Of a DNA stretch of 64,000 nt, positions 41,672 through 51,818 are shown in pieces. Origin of the DNA: Schauerella aestuarii (GTDB lineage: Bacteria > Pseudomonadota > Gammaproteobacteria > Burkholderiales > Burkholderiaceae_B). The number at the start of each line of letters is the position of its first letter. The first letter of the stretch is position 1. The position numbers and the translations under genes are program-made. The stretch spans positions 372,001-436,000 of the forward strand of contig NZ_SIZW01000039.1 in NCBI RefSeq assembly GCF_009866805.1. Direction: 5' to 3'. Under the pieces are notes generated by a model that had not been told where the DNA came from, searched no databases, and saw nothing but the letters and a program-made list of their open reading frames with translations.

Positions 41672-42645
41672 CGGCCTTGCACGGACCTCATGCGCGCCGC
41701 GCGGCCGATCAGGATGTGCAAGTGTTGCAGGCGGCGGCGCACTGGTTTGCCACGCTGCGCGAAGGCGCCGACGCGAACGTTTCGGCCCAATGGCAATCGT
41801 GGTTGATGGCCTCGGACGCGCATCGTCAGGCGTGGGACTCGGTGGTCGCGATCAGTGCGCGGTTCGAGGCGCTGGACGGGCAGCCGGTACGCGAAACACT
41901 CGATGTGGCGGGACAACGGCGCCGTCGTGGCCTGAAAACCCTGGTGGGATTGACAGGCGCAATCGGGTTGGGCACAACCGTGGCATGGCACCCGGCGAGC
42001 CGCCGCCAGTTTGCGCAGATGCATACCGGCGTCGGGGAGACGCGCCGTATCAGTCTGGACGACGACTCGCAGCTTTGGCTCAACACCGCCAGCGCCGTCA
42101 ACGTGCGCTTTGGTGCCGAACGTCGCGCCGTCGAGCTGGTCGAGGGCGAAGTGTTGATTCAGACGCATACCGACATCCGGGTTCCCCCGCGTCCTTTTGT
42201 GGTCGATCTGCCGTATGCGCGTCTGCGCGCGGTCGGGACGCGTTTCAGCGTATGGCGTGAGGCCTCACGCGCTCGGCTCGATGTGTACGACGGCGCGGTG
42301 GACATTCGGCCGCGCGACGCGGCCACCCCGCAAGTGGTGCCTGCCGGGATGCATGCCTGGTTCGACGCAGGGGGTGTCGGGACGCTTGCCCCCACCGACG
42401 ACAACCGCACCGCCTGGGTGCACCGGCAATTGGTCGCCGACAATCAGCCGCTCGCCGCTTTTGTGACGGCACTCAGCCGGTACCGGCACGGCTACATCGT
42501 CTGTGCACCGGAGGTGGCGGGCCTGCGGCTGGTAGGCGTATATCCCCTGGACGATACCGACCGCATCCTCAATGCCCTGCAAAGCACGCTGCCGGTACGG
42601 GTGCGGCGCATCCTGCCTTGGTGGATTCGGATCGAAGCGGCTTGA
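41668..42645 (+). CDS. FecR-family transmembrane sigma regulator
   Basis: 325 residues, normal length. The N-terminal cytoplasmic segment (about 1-85) contains AAHWFATLREGADANVSAQWQSWLM and interacts with FecI. A single membrane helix is at about 93-110 (LVGLTGAIGLGTTVAW). The periplasmic part carries TGVGETRRISLDDDSQLWLNTASAVNVRF and the later PYARLRAVGTRFSVW, family hallmarks. It transmits the receptor signal to FecI. Overlaps fecI by four bases and precedes the receptor by 85 bases. Confidence 0.95.
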   Translation: MTALHGPHARRAADQDVQVLQAAAHWFATLREGADANVSAQWQSWLMASDAHRQAWDSVVAISARFEALDGQPVRETLDVAGQRRRRGLKTLVGLTGAIGLGTTVAWHPASRRQFAQMHTGVGETRRISLDDDSQLWLNTASAVNVRFGAERRAVELVEGEVLIQTHTDIRVPPRPFVVDLPYARLRAVGTRFSVWREASRARLDVYDGAVDIRPRDAATPQVVPAGMHAWFDAGGVGTLAPTDDNRTAWVHRQLVADNQPLAAFVTALSRYRHGYIVCAPEVAGLRLVGVYPLDDTDRILNALQSTLPVRVRRILPWWIRIEAA

Positions 42646-42730
42646 TATTTTGTAACAGCAGTTCCCTTTCTCGCGATTGGATTGGCAAACGAGACAACTG
42701 CTTATCGCGATCTCTCCGGAAAGGAATGTC

Positions 42731-45145
42731 ATGTCGCTCTTCACCTCGCCGCCAGGCCGCCGCACGCCCGTTTTGGTGCTTGCGCTCGCGGCCACTTTCG
42801 CTCACTTCCCCGGCACCGCCCAGCCCGTCACGTCGTCCACGCGTGCCGGCGGCTATGACGTCGCGCCGGGCCCGCTCGGTCAGGCGCTCCGGCAATTCGC
42901 CAGCCAGGCGGGGGTGTTGCTTTCGCTGGATGCACGGCTGGCCGAAGGCCGGCAAAGTTCAGGCATTCGAGGCGAGACGAGCGTCGAACAAGGCTTTCGG
43001 CAGATCCTGAACGGTACGGGTTTGATCGTTCAGCGGCAGGAGGGCGGCGTCTACACCGTGGTGCCTGCGCCGCGAACCGACACGGCCACACAATTGGAAG
43101 CCGTCACCGTGCTGGGTGCCGCCACCAGCGATGCCTATCAACCCGAACCGACGGCGTCGATCGCGCGGTCGTCCACGCCGGTGCTGGATCAACCGCAGGC
43201 CATCAACGTCGTGCCGGCGCAGGTCATTCGAGATCAACGGCCGCGTAACCTGGACGACGCGCTGGTCAACGTCAGCGGCATCACGCAAGGCAATACTTTG
43301 GCGGGGACGCAAGACACGTTGATGAAGCGGGGATTTGGCGCGAATCGCGACGGTTCGATCATGCACAACGGCATGCCGCTGGTGCAAGGGCGGGGGCTCA
43401 ACGCTGCGGCCGAAACCGTTGAAGTGCTCAAGGGACCGTCGTCGCTCCTCTACGGCATCATGGATCCTGGCGGCGTGATCAACGTGGTGAGCAAGCGGCC
43501 GCTGCTCACGCAGTACAACGCGATTACCGCCACCGGCTCGACCTACGGGGCGGGGCGCAACGGCGCTGGCGGCACGCTCGACACGACCGGTCCGATCGGA
43601 GCGTCCGGCGTGGCGTATCGCCTCATTGTCGATGACGTGCATGAAGACTACTGGCGCAATTTCGGCCGGCGGCGCGATACGTTGATTGCGCCTTCGCTGG
43701 CCTGGTACGGCACCGATACGCAAGTGGTGGCGTCTTATGAGCATCGCGATTTTCGCTACCCCTTCGATCGCGGCACGGCGCTCGACCCGCGCACCGGCCG
43801 TGCATTGGATATTCCGGCGCGTCGGCGTCTGGACGAGCCCTATAACGATATGCAGGGCAGCTCGGAACTGGCGCAGCTGACATTGGATCACGCGTTCAAT
43901 ACGCGCTGGAAAGCGCATGCCGGCTATAGCTATAACCAGGAAAACTACGATGCCAATCAGTTGCGCATCACCGGCGTGAATACTGCGCGCGGTACGCTTG
44001 CGCGTAGCAATGACGGCACCCGCGGCGCCCTGAGCACCGATCACTACGGCATCGCCTATCTCGAAGGTAATGTAGACGTGGCCGGCATGCGTCACGACGT
44101 GCAGTTCGGGGGCGATTACGAGCGTCGAAAAATCTATCGCGCAGATCTCATTCGCCAGGCAACGCAGACCACGTTCAGTTATCTGAATCCGGTGTATGGG
44201 CTGGAGAACCCCGGCACCACGGTGTCGGCGAGCGATAGCGATCAAACGGACAACCTCACTGCGACCTCGTTTTTTCTGCAGGATTCGCTGCATCTGACCG
44301 ACAAATGGATTCTCGTGGGCGGACTGCGCTACCAGCACTACGAGCAGATCGCCGGCCGCGGCCGGCCGTTCCGGGCCAACACCGATATCTCGGGCGACAA
44401 GTGGTTGCCGCGCGCGGGGCTCGTCTATAAGTTGAACGATACGGTATCCATGTACGGCAGCTATACCGAGTCGCTGAAACCGACGTCGACGATTGCGCCG
44501 CTTGCCAGCGGTGTCGTGATCGATTCGGGCGTGGCACCGGAGCTGGCGAAGTCGTGGGAGGTGGGGCTGAAGTGGGACATGCCGGGCCAGATGACCGGCA
44601 CGTTGGCGTTCTTCGACATCCGCAAACGCAATGTGCTCGTGTCGCAGTACAACGACGTCACCAAACTCACCGACTGGCGCACCGCGGGCGCCGCGCGCTC
44701 GCGCGGTATCGAGTTGGATGTGAGCGGGAAGCTGGCCGATCGCTGGGACGTGATCGCCAACTATGCCTATATCGATGCGCGCACGACCGACGATCCGCTC
44801 TATCGCGGCAATCGCCTGTGGAACGTGGCGCAGCATGCCGGCGGCGTGGCTTTGGTCTACAACGTGGGGCCGGTATTCGGCAACGGCCGCCTGCGTGTGG
44901 GTGGCGGCGCGCACTATGTGGGCACGCGGCCGGGCGATTCGGCCAATACCTTCGCTTTACCTGCCTACACCGTGGCCAATGCATTCGCGACGTACGAGAC
45001 CAAGATCGCAAGCCGCAATGTGCAATTCCAGTTGAACGTAAACAACCTGTTCGACCGCACCTACTATCCCTCGAGCGCCAATCAATACTTTCTCGCGATG
45101 GGCGATGGCCGTCAGGTCGTTCTGAGCACGCGCGTCGAATTCTAG
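42731..45145 (+). CDS. TonB-dependent siderophore receptor (FecA/FpvA type)
   Basis: 804 residues from ATG with AAAGGAA upstream. Signal peptide about 1-33; STN signalling domain about 42-112 (YDVAPGPLGQALRQFASQAG...), which contacts FecR; TonB-box-like EAVTVLG; plug domain about 130-280 (STPVLDQPQAINVVPAQVIRDQ, then GPSSLLYGIMDPGG); and a 22-strand barrel ending in ADGRQ-like MGDGRQVVLSTRVEF with terminal Phe. It imports a ferric siderophore across the outer membrane and signals its presence. The siderophore is unknown; no synthesis genes are nearby. Confidence 0.96.
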   Translation: MSLFTSPPGRRTPVLVLALAATFAHFPGTAQPVTSSTRAGGYDVAPGPLGQALRQFASQAGVLLSLDARLAEGRQSSGIRGETSVEQGFRQILNGTGLIVQRQEGGVYTVVPAPRTDTATQLEAVTVLGAATSDAYQPEPTASIARSSTPVLDQPQAINVVPAQVIRDQRPRNLDDALVNVSGITQGNTLAGTQDTLMKRGFGANRDGSIMHNGMPLVQGRGLNAAAETVEVLKGPSSLLYGIMDPGGVINVVSKRPLLTQYNAITATGSTYGAGRNGAGGTLDTTGPIGASGVAYRLIVDDVHEDYWRNFGRRRDTLIAPSLAWYGTDTQVVASYEHRDFRYPFDRGTALDPRTGRALDIPARRRLDEPYNDMQGSSELAQLTLDHAFNTRWKAHAGYSYNQENYDANQLRITGVNTARGTLARSNDGTRGALSTDHYGIAYLEGNVDVAGMRHDVQFGGDYERRKIYRADLIRQATQTTFSYLNPVYGLENPGTTVSASDSDQTDNLTATSFFLQDSLHLTDKWILVGGLRYQHYEQIAGRGRPFRANTDISGDKWLPRAGLVYKLNDTVSMYGSYTESLKPTSTIAPLASGVVIDSGVAPELAKSWEVGLKWDMPGQMTGTLAFFDIRKRNVLVSQYNDVTKLTDWRTAGAARSRGIELDVSGKLADRWDVIANYAYIDARTTDDPLYRGNRLWNVAQHAGGVALVYNVGPVFGNGRLRVGGGAHYVGTRPGDSANTFALPAYTVANAFATYETKIASRNVQFQLNVNNLFDRTYYPSSANQYFLAMGDGRQVVLSTRVEF

Positions 45146-45155
45146 GAGACGCGCG

Positions 45156-45491
45156 ATGCTTCATTTCAATACCTTGCGCGTGTTGACGCGGATGTGGCTA
45201 ACAGTGGCTGGCGCATTGACGGCATGTTCGGCCTTTGGCGCCGAACCGGCTGCACCGGCGCCGCCGGTGGACCCGCTCGTTCGCAGCCGCGACGCCGTGG
45301 TGCTGTCGGGTTCAGGGCACAGTTGGGGGTTCGGCGCGTTGTCGCCCAACGCGCAAACGGTGTTCGTCGCACGGCGGGAGAACGGTTTGACCGTGTTCGA
45401 CGTGGTTCATCAACGTGCGCAGCCGCCCATCGCAGGCACCGAGGGTGCCAATGCCGTGGTCACGCTGCGCCTGCGCGAGGTGCGGCCATGA
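45156..45491 (+). CDS. Small exported protein, possible beta-propeller remnant
   Basis: 111 residues: a signal peptide to about residue 29 (cleavage after FGA), then a Pro/Ala stretch and one strand-rich segment HSWGFGALSPNAQTVFVARRENGLTVFDVVHQRA and GTEGANAVV. The SPNAQTVFVA...GLTVFDV pattern is the repeat of YncE-type beta-propellers, which are about 350 residues. This protein holds only one blade, ends abruptly after VVTLRLREVRP and overlaps the PepSY gene (ATGA). It may be the product of an internal deletion or a short accessory protein. Iron-locus context suggests a role in haem or siderophore handling. I am unsure. Confidence 0.55.
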   Translation: MLHFNTLRVLTRMWLTVAGALTACSAFGAEPAAPAPPVDPLVRSRDAVVLSGSGHSWGFGALSPNAQTVFVARRENGLTVFDVVHQRAQPPIAGTEGANAVVTLRLREVRP

Positions 45492-46156
45492 CGCGCGATC
45501 GGGCGCCACGGCCGGCCAAACCTGCGGCGCGCCGAGGCGTCTATCTCAAAACCCTGCGCCGCGTGCACGGATGGCTGGGCTTGTGGGGCGCCGTGCTCGG
45601 CATGCTCTTCGGCTTGAGCGGCATCGTGCAGAATCACCGTGCGGTGCTGAAGCTCGACATGCCTGGCCCTCAGGTGGACACCCTTCAATTGCAGTCGCCT
45701 GCCGATCTACCGCGCACACCCGAGGCGGTGGCGGCCTGGATGCAGCGCGAACTCGGGCTGACGGTTGCGGCGGAACGCGTTCGGCAGGAACGTGCGCAAA
45801 CGGTGGTTTGGGGCGACGTGACGGCTACGCAGCCGGCCCGGTGGCTATTGCTTTACCGCACCCCAGCCTACATCGTGCAAGCCGAATTCTGGCCCGGTTC
45901 AGGCATGGCGACGGCCAAGCGCAGCACGTCGAGCTGGTGGGGTGTCGTGCAGAATTTCCATCGCGCCAACGGCGTGGGGATTGCCTGGGTACTGCTTTCC
46001 GACACGATCGCCGGAAGCCTGATTGCGCTGTCGATTACCGGCTTATTGCTTTGGACCGAAATGGAGCGCCGCAAGCTGATCGGTCTCACGATCTTTGCGG
46101 TTGCAGCCACGGTCGCGGTGGCAGCGATCGTCGCAACGTACACCGGCGCGTTCTAG
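45488..46156 (+). CDS. PepSY-associated transmembrane protein
   Basis: 222 residues, at the short end of the family. A first membrane helix (about 28-48) begins LRRVHGWLGLWGAVLGMLFGLSGIVQNHRAVL, the typical iron-uptake-linked PepSY_TM start, including the histidines. After a periplasmic domain with PEAVAAWMQRELGL comes WWGVVQNFHRANGVGIAWVLLSDTIAGSLIALSITGLLLW and a last helix at the C-terminus. These proteins accompany TonB receptors and are suspected of reducing ferric siderophores at the inner membrane. It overlaps the preceding gene. Confidence 0.92.
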   Translation: MTRDRAPRPAKPAARRGVYLKTLRRVHGWLGLWGAVLGMLFGLSGIVQNHRAVLKLDMPGPQVDTLQLQSPADLPRTPEAVAAWMQRELGLTVAAERVRQERAQTVVWGDVTATQPARWLLLYRTPAYIVQAEFWPGSGMATAKRSTSSWWGVVQNFHRANGVGIAWVLLSDTIAGSLIALSITGLLLWTEMERRKLIGLTIFAVAATVAVAAIVATYTGAF

Positions 46157-46577
46157 CGTCGTGTTCGCCGCCGGGGGGCGATTCGCCGGCGATCCTGCGC
46201 ATGGATCTGTCGCAAATTGACGACTATCCCCCGTTCAGGCGTCGCATCCCCGGCTCAGCCAGGGTGATGAGCGCGAGCGCCGGGGCTTAAGCCACGGGAC
46301 CTAATACCTTCGTCTGCTTCGGCTCGGCTGCTCTGCCGGATTTGAAAAATATGCACGCCGGTCGCCCCGTGACACGCCGAAATCACCGGCGTTTTTTACA
46401 ACTGCGAAAGCGTTGTGCCCCATCCCTCCCCGGTTATCTCGTCTGTTCGCCCTAGAGCGAATCGGTAATTGGCCCTGTTCAGATTAACGCCAATGATGCA
46501 GCCAATCCCCGCTGCGTCCGAAAGGCGTGCGTCACGTGGCAAGCATTGTTTGCCGTTCGACTTGATCAGGTCCCGTC
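46157..46577. other. Intergenic region between iron locus and autotransporter
   Basis: 421 bases. The iron operon terminator lies at 46356-46397. A GC-rich inverted sequence (CGCCG / CGCCGGCG) occurs at 46167-46188 without a T-run. The remainder, about 46400-46577, is the presumed promoter region of the autotransporter, with a TTGATCAGG near the start codon. No gene found. Confidence 0.5.
46356..46397 (+). terminator. Intrinsic terminator of the fec-type operon
   Basis: CGCCGGT (46356-46362) with ACCGGCG (46385-46391), or the tighter CGCCG/CGGCG hairpin at 46375-46391 with a 7-base loop, followed by six T (46392-46397). It lies 200 bases after the PepSY gene and before the autotransporter. 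Confidence 0.7.
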
Positions 46578-49500
46578 ATGAATCAGCTATACAGAGTTCT
46601 CTGGAACACCGCTCGACAACAATACGTCGTCACGTCGGAGCTGGCGCGAGGCCGCGGCAAGTCGTCATCGACCTCCACCGCAGGCGCCACGGCCAGTCTA
46701 AGCACAACGTCGGGTGCCGTGCGAACGGGCCTGTCCGCGCTCTCCCGGGCATTGGTCATCGTTGGATTGTGCGCACCGGGATTAGTCCTGGCGTCGACCT
46801 GCGCGACGGGCACCGGTACCGAGTCCACCCCGGCGGGTGGCGCGTGCACCATCGGCGACTACGACACGCCGATCAACCAGAATGGCGTAGGCGGGGCGGT
46901 CATTACCGCCGGCGACAACGTGACGTTGCGCGGCATGGGCAACTACGGCTCGGGCTACACCGGCAACACCACTGTGCCGGCAAGCAGCCTCACGGCGGTG
47001 TCGGGGTCGTTCAATTCGAATGAGTTGGTGATCGGATCGCAGACCACGGCAGTCGCGCAGCGCAACGCCGCGACCGGTACCAACGTGATTTACCAAACGT
47101 TCGACTCGCGTGCCTTTGCCGATCGCAGCAACGCCGACAAAACCTTCAATCAGTTCAGCGACGTGAACGGCGACCAGTACATCAACGCGTCGTTCGGCAA
47201 GGTCGAGGCCAGCGGTGGCACGTTGAACGTGAACCTGGGCAACACGCCGACGGCGGCACCGTCGAGCAATTCCATCATGATGACGGCCAAGCAGACGTAT
47301 CTCACTTCTGCCGACGGCACGGGCAGCGCCAACAGCACCGTGAATTGGCAGTCGCGCAACGCCATCAACCTGGGCATCGATCCCGGTTTGCCGACGCCCG
47401 ACGTCAACGGCAATCTGCTGGTTGAAATCCCCGTCACCACCTACGCCGGCACCGTGGCGTTCAATGGTACGAACTACGCCGTGAACAACGCCAGCCAATT
47501 GGCGGCGTACAACGACGTGCTGGTCGCGGCACTGCGCAATGGTCAGTTGACCTCGCAGCAGGCCTACAACGACGCCTTCAATAGTGCCTTCTCTACCCGG
47601 CTTGAAGCCGTCACGTACGCCACCAACACCACCGCAGGCGACTTCACGCGTATCCCGAACGGCGATCGCTACGCGATCCTGGCGCAAGGGGCACGCGCCT
47701 CGGCCACGATCGGCACCGGTGCGCAGATCGATATCGAACGCGCCTCGGGTGCCGTGAAAGCGACCAACGGCGCCCTCGTCACCAACAACGGCACGCTGTC
47801 GGGCAATGTGATCACGCAGGTCGCGCAAATCGAAAGCGGCTCACGCTTTGTGAACAGCGCGTCCGGCGTCGTGTCGTCCGGCTATCTCGCGGGCGACAAG
47901 CTCAACACCGCGACGGCCACGCCGTTCTACTACACCGGTTCGGGCGTGATGGCCACGGGCGCGGGCACCACGGTGCAGAACAGCGGCGTCATCAACACCG
48001 CCGGCTTCGGCTATCTGTACAACACGTCGACCGGCCTGGGCCTGGCCAACGGCGCGTCGGGCAATAACAACGGCAACATCAACGTGGGCGTGAACCCGGA
48101 CTACGTGACCGACGTGATCGGCGTCAACGTGAGCGGCGGCAGTTCGTTCGTCAACGCGGCCGACGGCACGATCTACATCGGCCGCGCAGCGCAATACTCG
48201 CTGTCGGATCCGAGCGTTGAGGTCAGCACGTTTGCGCCGACCTATGGCGTGCGCATCATGGACACGGGCGATTCGGCGGTCAATGCAGGTCAGATCACCA
48301 TCGGCTCGAAAACGCAGAATGCCGTCGCCATGTACTCCACGGCGCCGCAACAGTCCCTGCTGCTCAATAGCGGCACGATCGACATCAATGGCGCTGCGGG
48401 CGGCACGCCGTTGGCCAACATCGGCATTCTGGCCGACGACAATGGTGCGGCCGGCACGGGCGCGATCGCCCGCAATGCCGGCACGATCAATGTCAACGGC
48501 ATCAATGGCGTGGGCATCAAGGTCAACGCCAACCCGAACGCACAAGCCAACGCCGAATCGACGGGCACGATCAACGTCAACGGCACTGCCGATCCGGCGA
48601 GCGGCACGCGCAACTTCGGCGTGTGGGTCGATGGTGCGGGCGCGGTGGCCAATATCGGCGGTGGCTTGAACCTCGTGGGCAAGGGCGCCATCGGCGCATT
48701 TGCTCAAGACGGCGGCACCATCAATATCGCCAATGGCGCCGAGCCGAAGTTCCTCTCGAGCTCGGATCAGATCGGCGCATATGCGTCGGGCGCAGGATCG
48801 ACCATCAATGTGGCGGCGAATGCGCTGGACGTCAGTACGGCACGTTCGACGATGTTCCGCGTGGCCGATGGCGCCACCTTCAACGGTGCAGCATCGAGCT
48901 TGACCGTTTCGGGTGAAGATGCCCGTGGTGTGGTGGGTACGGGCTTGGGCACGACGGTGTCGACCGGTGCCTCGGCTTACACCGTGACGGGTGTGACAGG
49001 CGCCAACGGCGGGCCTGTTGCGATCGCCATCGAAGGCGGCGCCAGCGGCACGATCGAAGCGGCGTCCAGTGTGCGCTTGAACAGCACTGGGGCGATTGCC
49101 GGCATCGTCGACGGCCAGGCGTTCGACATCACCGGCGCGGCCGTGGGCATGCCGTTGTCGACCACGTTGACCAATAACGCGGTGATTCAATCGTCCACGC
49201 CCGGTACCACAGGCTTCATCGCACGCAATCGCGGCACGCTGGTCAACAACAACACGGTGGCGCTCACCGGCGCCGGATCGACCGGCGTGATCGTGGGCTC
49301 GGAAGGCACCGTGCGCAACACGGGCACGATTTCGGTCGCCAATGGCAACGGCGCGCTGGTCCAGGGCGCGCGTGCGAACCTGATCAACGACGGCACGATC
49401 CAGGCGGCCGACGGCATTGCGGCCGTGCATTTGACGGGCCCCGGCGCATCGGTCGCGTTCTCGGGTGCGGGTTTGATTGACGCTGGCGGCACCGCCGACG

Positions 49501-51797
49501 GCATCCTGATCGACAGCACCGCCGTCGGCGGCAGCGTCACGGGGACCGCCGGCAACATCGTGATCAATGGCACCGGTATCGCCTTGAACAACCAGGCCGC
49601 AGGCGCCACGATCAACGTGACCAACACCACCGTGACCGCCAACGGCGCGGGCGCGGCCGGCATCAGTTCGCTGGGCGCCAATGGCAACATCGACATCACC
49701 GGCGGCACGATCAACGCCACCGGCGCCAATGGCGTCGGTGTGTTGGTGGGCAGCGCAGGCACGTTGACGATGTCCAATGCATCGATCAACACGTCGGGCA
49801 ACTTCTCGCGCGGCGTGGTGCTCGATAGCGGCGCGACGGCTTCGTTGATGGGCGGTGAAGTCACCTCGAACGGGACCGGTTCTTCAGCCCTGTTCGTGAC
49901 CGGCCCCACGGGTGCCGCCACCGTCACCGGAACGTCGCTCACCAGTAGCGCCGGCGTGGGCGCCACCTCGAATGCGGGCGGCGCAATTGCCTTGAACGGG
50001 ACGCGCATCAACGCGGCCAGCAGCGCCGTCGCCATTACCGATACGGTGGGCAGCGGCAACCTGGCCACGGTGTCGGTCAATGGCGGTACGCTCAACGCGC
50101 AAGCGGGCAACGCGATCGACGTGAACGGCGCCCGCGCCAATATCGACATCAGCAACGGTGCGCAGTTGACGGCATCGACCGGCACGCTGCTCAATTTCAG
50201 CAACGGCGCGCAGGCCAATGTCAACGTCGACAATACGCAGCTCGTGGGCAACCTGATCGCCGATGCCAGCAGCACCGGTGTGGTGAACCTGCGCCGTGGC
50301 ACGTCGTTGACGGGCTTCATCGATCCGGTATCGTTGAACATCGACAACACCAGTTCGTGGAACGTGACCGCCAGTTCCTTGCTCGACAATCTGAGCAATG
50401 CCGGTACGGTTGCATTCGTCGCACCGTCGGCCAATCCGGCGTTGGCATCGAGCTACAAGACGATCACCGCCACCAACTATGTGGGCAACAACGGCACGAT
50501 CGCGCTCAATACGTTTCTGGGAACCGATAACTCGCCCACCGATCGCCTGATCATCAACGGCGGCACCGCCACCGGCAGCACTGGCCTGAAGGTGAACAAC
50601 ACCGGCGGCATGGGTGGGTTGACGACCGGCAACGGGATCAACGTCGTGCAGACGACCAATGGCGGCACGACGGCCGCGAATGCGTTCCGTCTGGCGGCAC
50701 CCGTGCAGGCCGGCGCCTACGAATACTTGCTGTATCGCGGCGGCAGCGACAGCGCCGACAATTACTACCTGCGTTCGTCCTTGGGCGACGCGACCACCCC
50801 GGGCGGCGGCACGTCGCCGTCCGCACCGGTGGCGTATCGTCCCGGCGTCGCCGGCTATGTGATGACGCCGACGTTGAACCTGGATTATGGCTTCGCGAAT
50901 CTGGGCCGACTGCAAGAGCGTGTGGGCGACATCGCCAGCACGGAGCTCAAGCAGAAGGGCAATACCGACGGCGTGTGGGGCCGTATCGGCGGATCGGGCT
51001 TGCAAGCCGATGCCGGCCGGTTCTCGGTGCATCAACAAACGTTCTTCATGCAGTTCGGCAAGGATTGGACCCTGTCGCAGGCACCCGACGGCGGCAGCAC
51101 GCATGCCGGCGTGACGGCGAGCCTGAGCACCTCGGACGCGAAATTCCGCGACGATCTGCGCGACCTGAACATGAACCTGTCGAACAACGTGGGCAAGGTG
51201 AATACGCAGGCGCAGAGCTTGGGCGGTTACTACACCAAGTACGCGAAGGACGGCAGCTACTGGGATTCGGTGGCGCAGGTCACCCACTACCGCAACAAGT
51301 ACAGCGATGTGTACGGCGGTGGCGATACGCAAAACGGCGCCGGCATCGCGCTGTCGCAGGAAGTGGGCAAGCCCTTCGCGTTGGGCAGCACCATGGCGAT
51401 CGAGCCGCAGGCGCAGTTGGTGTACCAATACCTGAAACTCAGCCGCTTCAACGATGGCGTCTCGGATGTGTCGGGTGCCAGCGACAACGCGTTGCGCGGC
51501 CGCTTGGGCGTGCGACTGTTTGCGCCGAGTCTGGACAACACCGATCGCACCGGTGCAGGTACGCCTTACGTCACGCTGGATGTCTTGCATGATTTCGTGT
51601 CGCCGCGCAGCGTACGGGTCGACGGCGCCAACATCAGCCCGGACTTCGGCCGCACGTGGGGTGAAGTGGGCGTAGGCATCAGTTCAAGTATCGGCAAGGG
51701 TGGGCAGCTCTATGCCGTCACGAAGCTGTCCAAGAACCTGGGCGGTGAAGACCGTCGCGGCGTCTTCGGGCAGGTGGGGTACCGCTACAGCTGGTAA
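46578..51797 (+). CDS. Large type Va autotransporter with extended signal peptide
   Basis: 1739 residues. The N-terminus begins MNQLYRVLWNTARQQYVVTSE, the ESPR pattern of long signal peptides, with a second hydrophobic stretch at about 54-72 (ALVIVGLCAPGLVLA). The passenger (about 75-1440) is Gly/Asn/Thr/Ala-rich with many GTINVNG-, NNGTL- and GGTINATG-like strands, as in a right-handed beta-helix. About 1465-1739 is the beta-barrel, from GVWGRIGGSG through LGGYYTKYAKDGSYWD to the ending GQVGYRYSW. It has no Cys in the barrel. Function of the passenger (adhesion, haemagglutination or other) is unknown. RBS is weak. Confidence 0.94.
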   Translation: MNQLYRVLWNTARQQYVVTSELARGRGKSSSTSTAGATASLSTTSGAVRTGLSALSRALVIVGLCAPGLVLASTCATGTGTESTPAGGACTIGDYDTPINQNGVGGAVITAGDNVTLRGMGNYGSGYTGNTTVPASSLTAVSGSFNSNELVIGSQTTAVAQRNAATGTNVIYQTFDSRAFADRSNADKTFNQFSDVNGDQYINASFGKVEASGGTLNVNLGNTPTAAPSSNSIMMTAKQTYLTSADGTGSANSTVNWQSRNAINLGIDPGLPTPDVNGNLLVEIPVTTYAGTVAFNGTNYAVNNASQLAAYNDVLVAALRNGQLTSQQAYNDAFNSAFSTRLEAVTYATNTTAGDFTRIPNGDRYAILAQGARASATIGTGAQIDIERASGAVKATNGALVTNNGTLSGNVITQVAQIESGSRFVNSASGVVSSGYLAGDKLNTATATPFYYTGSGVMATGAGTTVQNSGVINTAGFGYLYNTSTGLGLANGASGNNNGNINVGVNPDYVTDVIGVNVSGGSSFVNAADGTIYIGRAAQYSLSDPSVEVSTFAPTYGVRIMDTGDSAVNAGQITIGSKTQNAVAMYSTAPQQSLLLNSGTIDINGAAGGTPLANIGILADDNGAAGTGAIARNAGTINVNGINGVGIKVNANPNAQANAESTGTINVNGTADPASGTRNFGVWVDGAGAVANIGGGLNLVGKGAIGAFAQDGGTINIANGAEPKFLSSSDQIGAYASGAGSTINVAANALDVSTARSTMFRVADGATFNGAASSLTVSGEDARGVVGTGLGTTVSTGASAYTVTGVTGANGGPVAIAIEGGASGTIEAASSVRLNSTGAIAGIVDGQAFDITGAAVGMPLSTTLTNNAVIQSSTPGTTGFIARNRGTLVNNNTVALTGAGSTGVIVGSEGTVRNTGTISVANGNGALVQGARANLINDGTIQAADGIAAVHLTGPGASVAFSGAGLIDAGGTADGILIDSTAVGGSVTGTAGNIVINGTGIALNNQAAGATINVTNTTVTANGAGAAGISSLGANGNIDITGGTINATGANGVGVLVGSAGTLTMSNASINTSGNFSRGVVLDSGATASLMGGEVTSNGTGSSALFVTGPTGAATVTGTSLTSSAGVGATSNAGGAIALNGTRINAASSAVAITDTVGSGNLATVSVNGGTLNAQAGNAIDVNGARANIDISNGAQLTASTGTLLNFSNGAQANVNVDNTQLVGNLIADASSTGVVNLRRGTSLTGFIDPVSLNIDNTSSWNVTASSLLDNLSNAGTVAFVAPSANPALASSYKTITATNYVGNNGTIALNTFLGTDNSPTDRLIINGGTATGSTGLKVNNTGGMGGLTTGNGINVVQTTNGGTTAANAFRLAAPVQAGAYEYLLYRGGSDSADNYYLRSSLGDATTPGGGTSPSAPVAYRPGVAGYVMTPTLNLDYGFANLGRLQERVGDIASTELKQKGNTDGVWGRIGGSGLQADAGRFSVHQQTFFMQFGKDWTLSQAPDGGSTHAGVTASLSTSDAKFRDDLRDLNMNLSNNVGKVNTQAQSLGGYYTKYAKDGSYWDSVAQVTHYRNKYSDVYGGGDTQNGAGIALSQEVGKPFALGSTMAIEPQAQLVYQYLKLSRFNDGVSDVSGASDNALRGRLGVRLFAPSLDNTDRTGAGTPYVTLDVLHDFVSPRSVRVDGANISPDFGRTWGEVGVGISSSIGKGGQLYAVTKLSKNLGGEDRRGVFGQVGYRYSW

Positions 51798-51818
51798 GGG
51801 TGCGGGAAGGCGGTACCT

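Noticed and set aside
42959-44914. Long minus-strand frame opposite the TonB receptor
   Set aside because: Same reason: antisense to a motif-rich receptor, composition rich in Arg/His, no start with a ribosome-binding site.
49884-51590. Long minus-strand frame opposite the autotransporter
   Set aside because: Arg/Ala-rich translation mirroring the repetitive passenger; no independent support.
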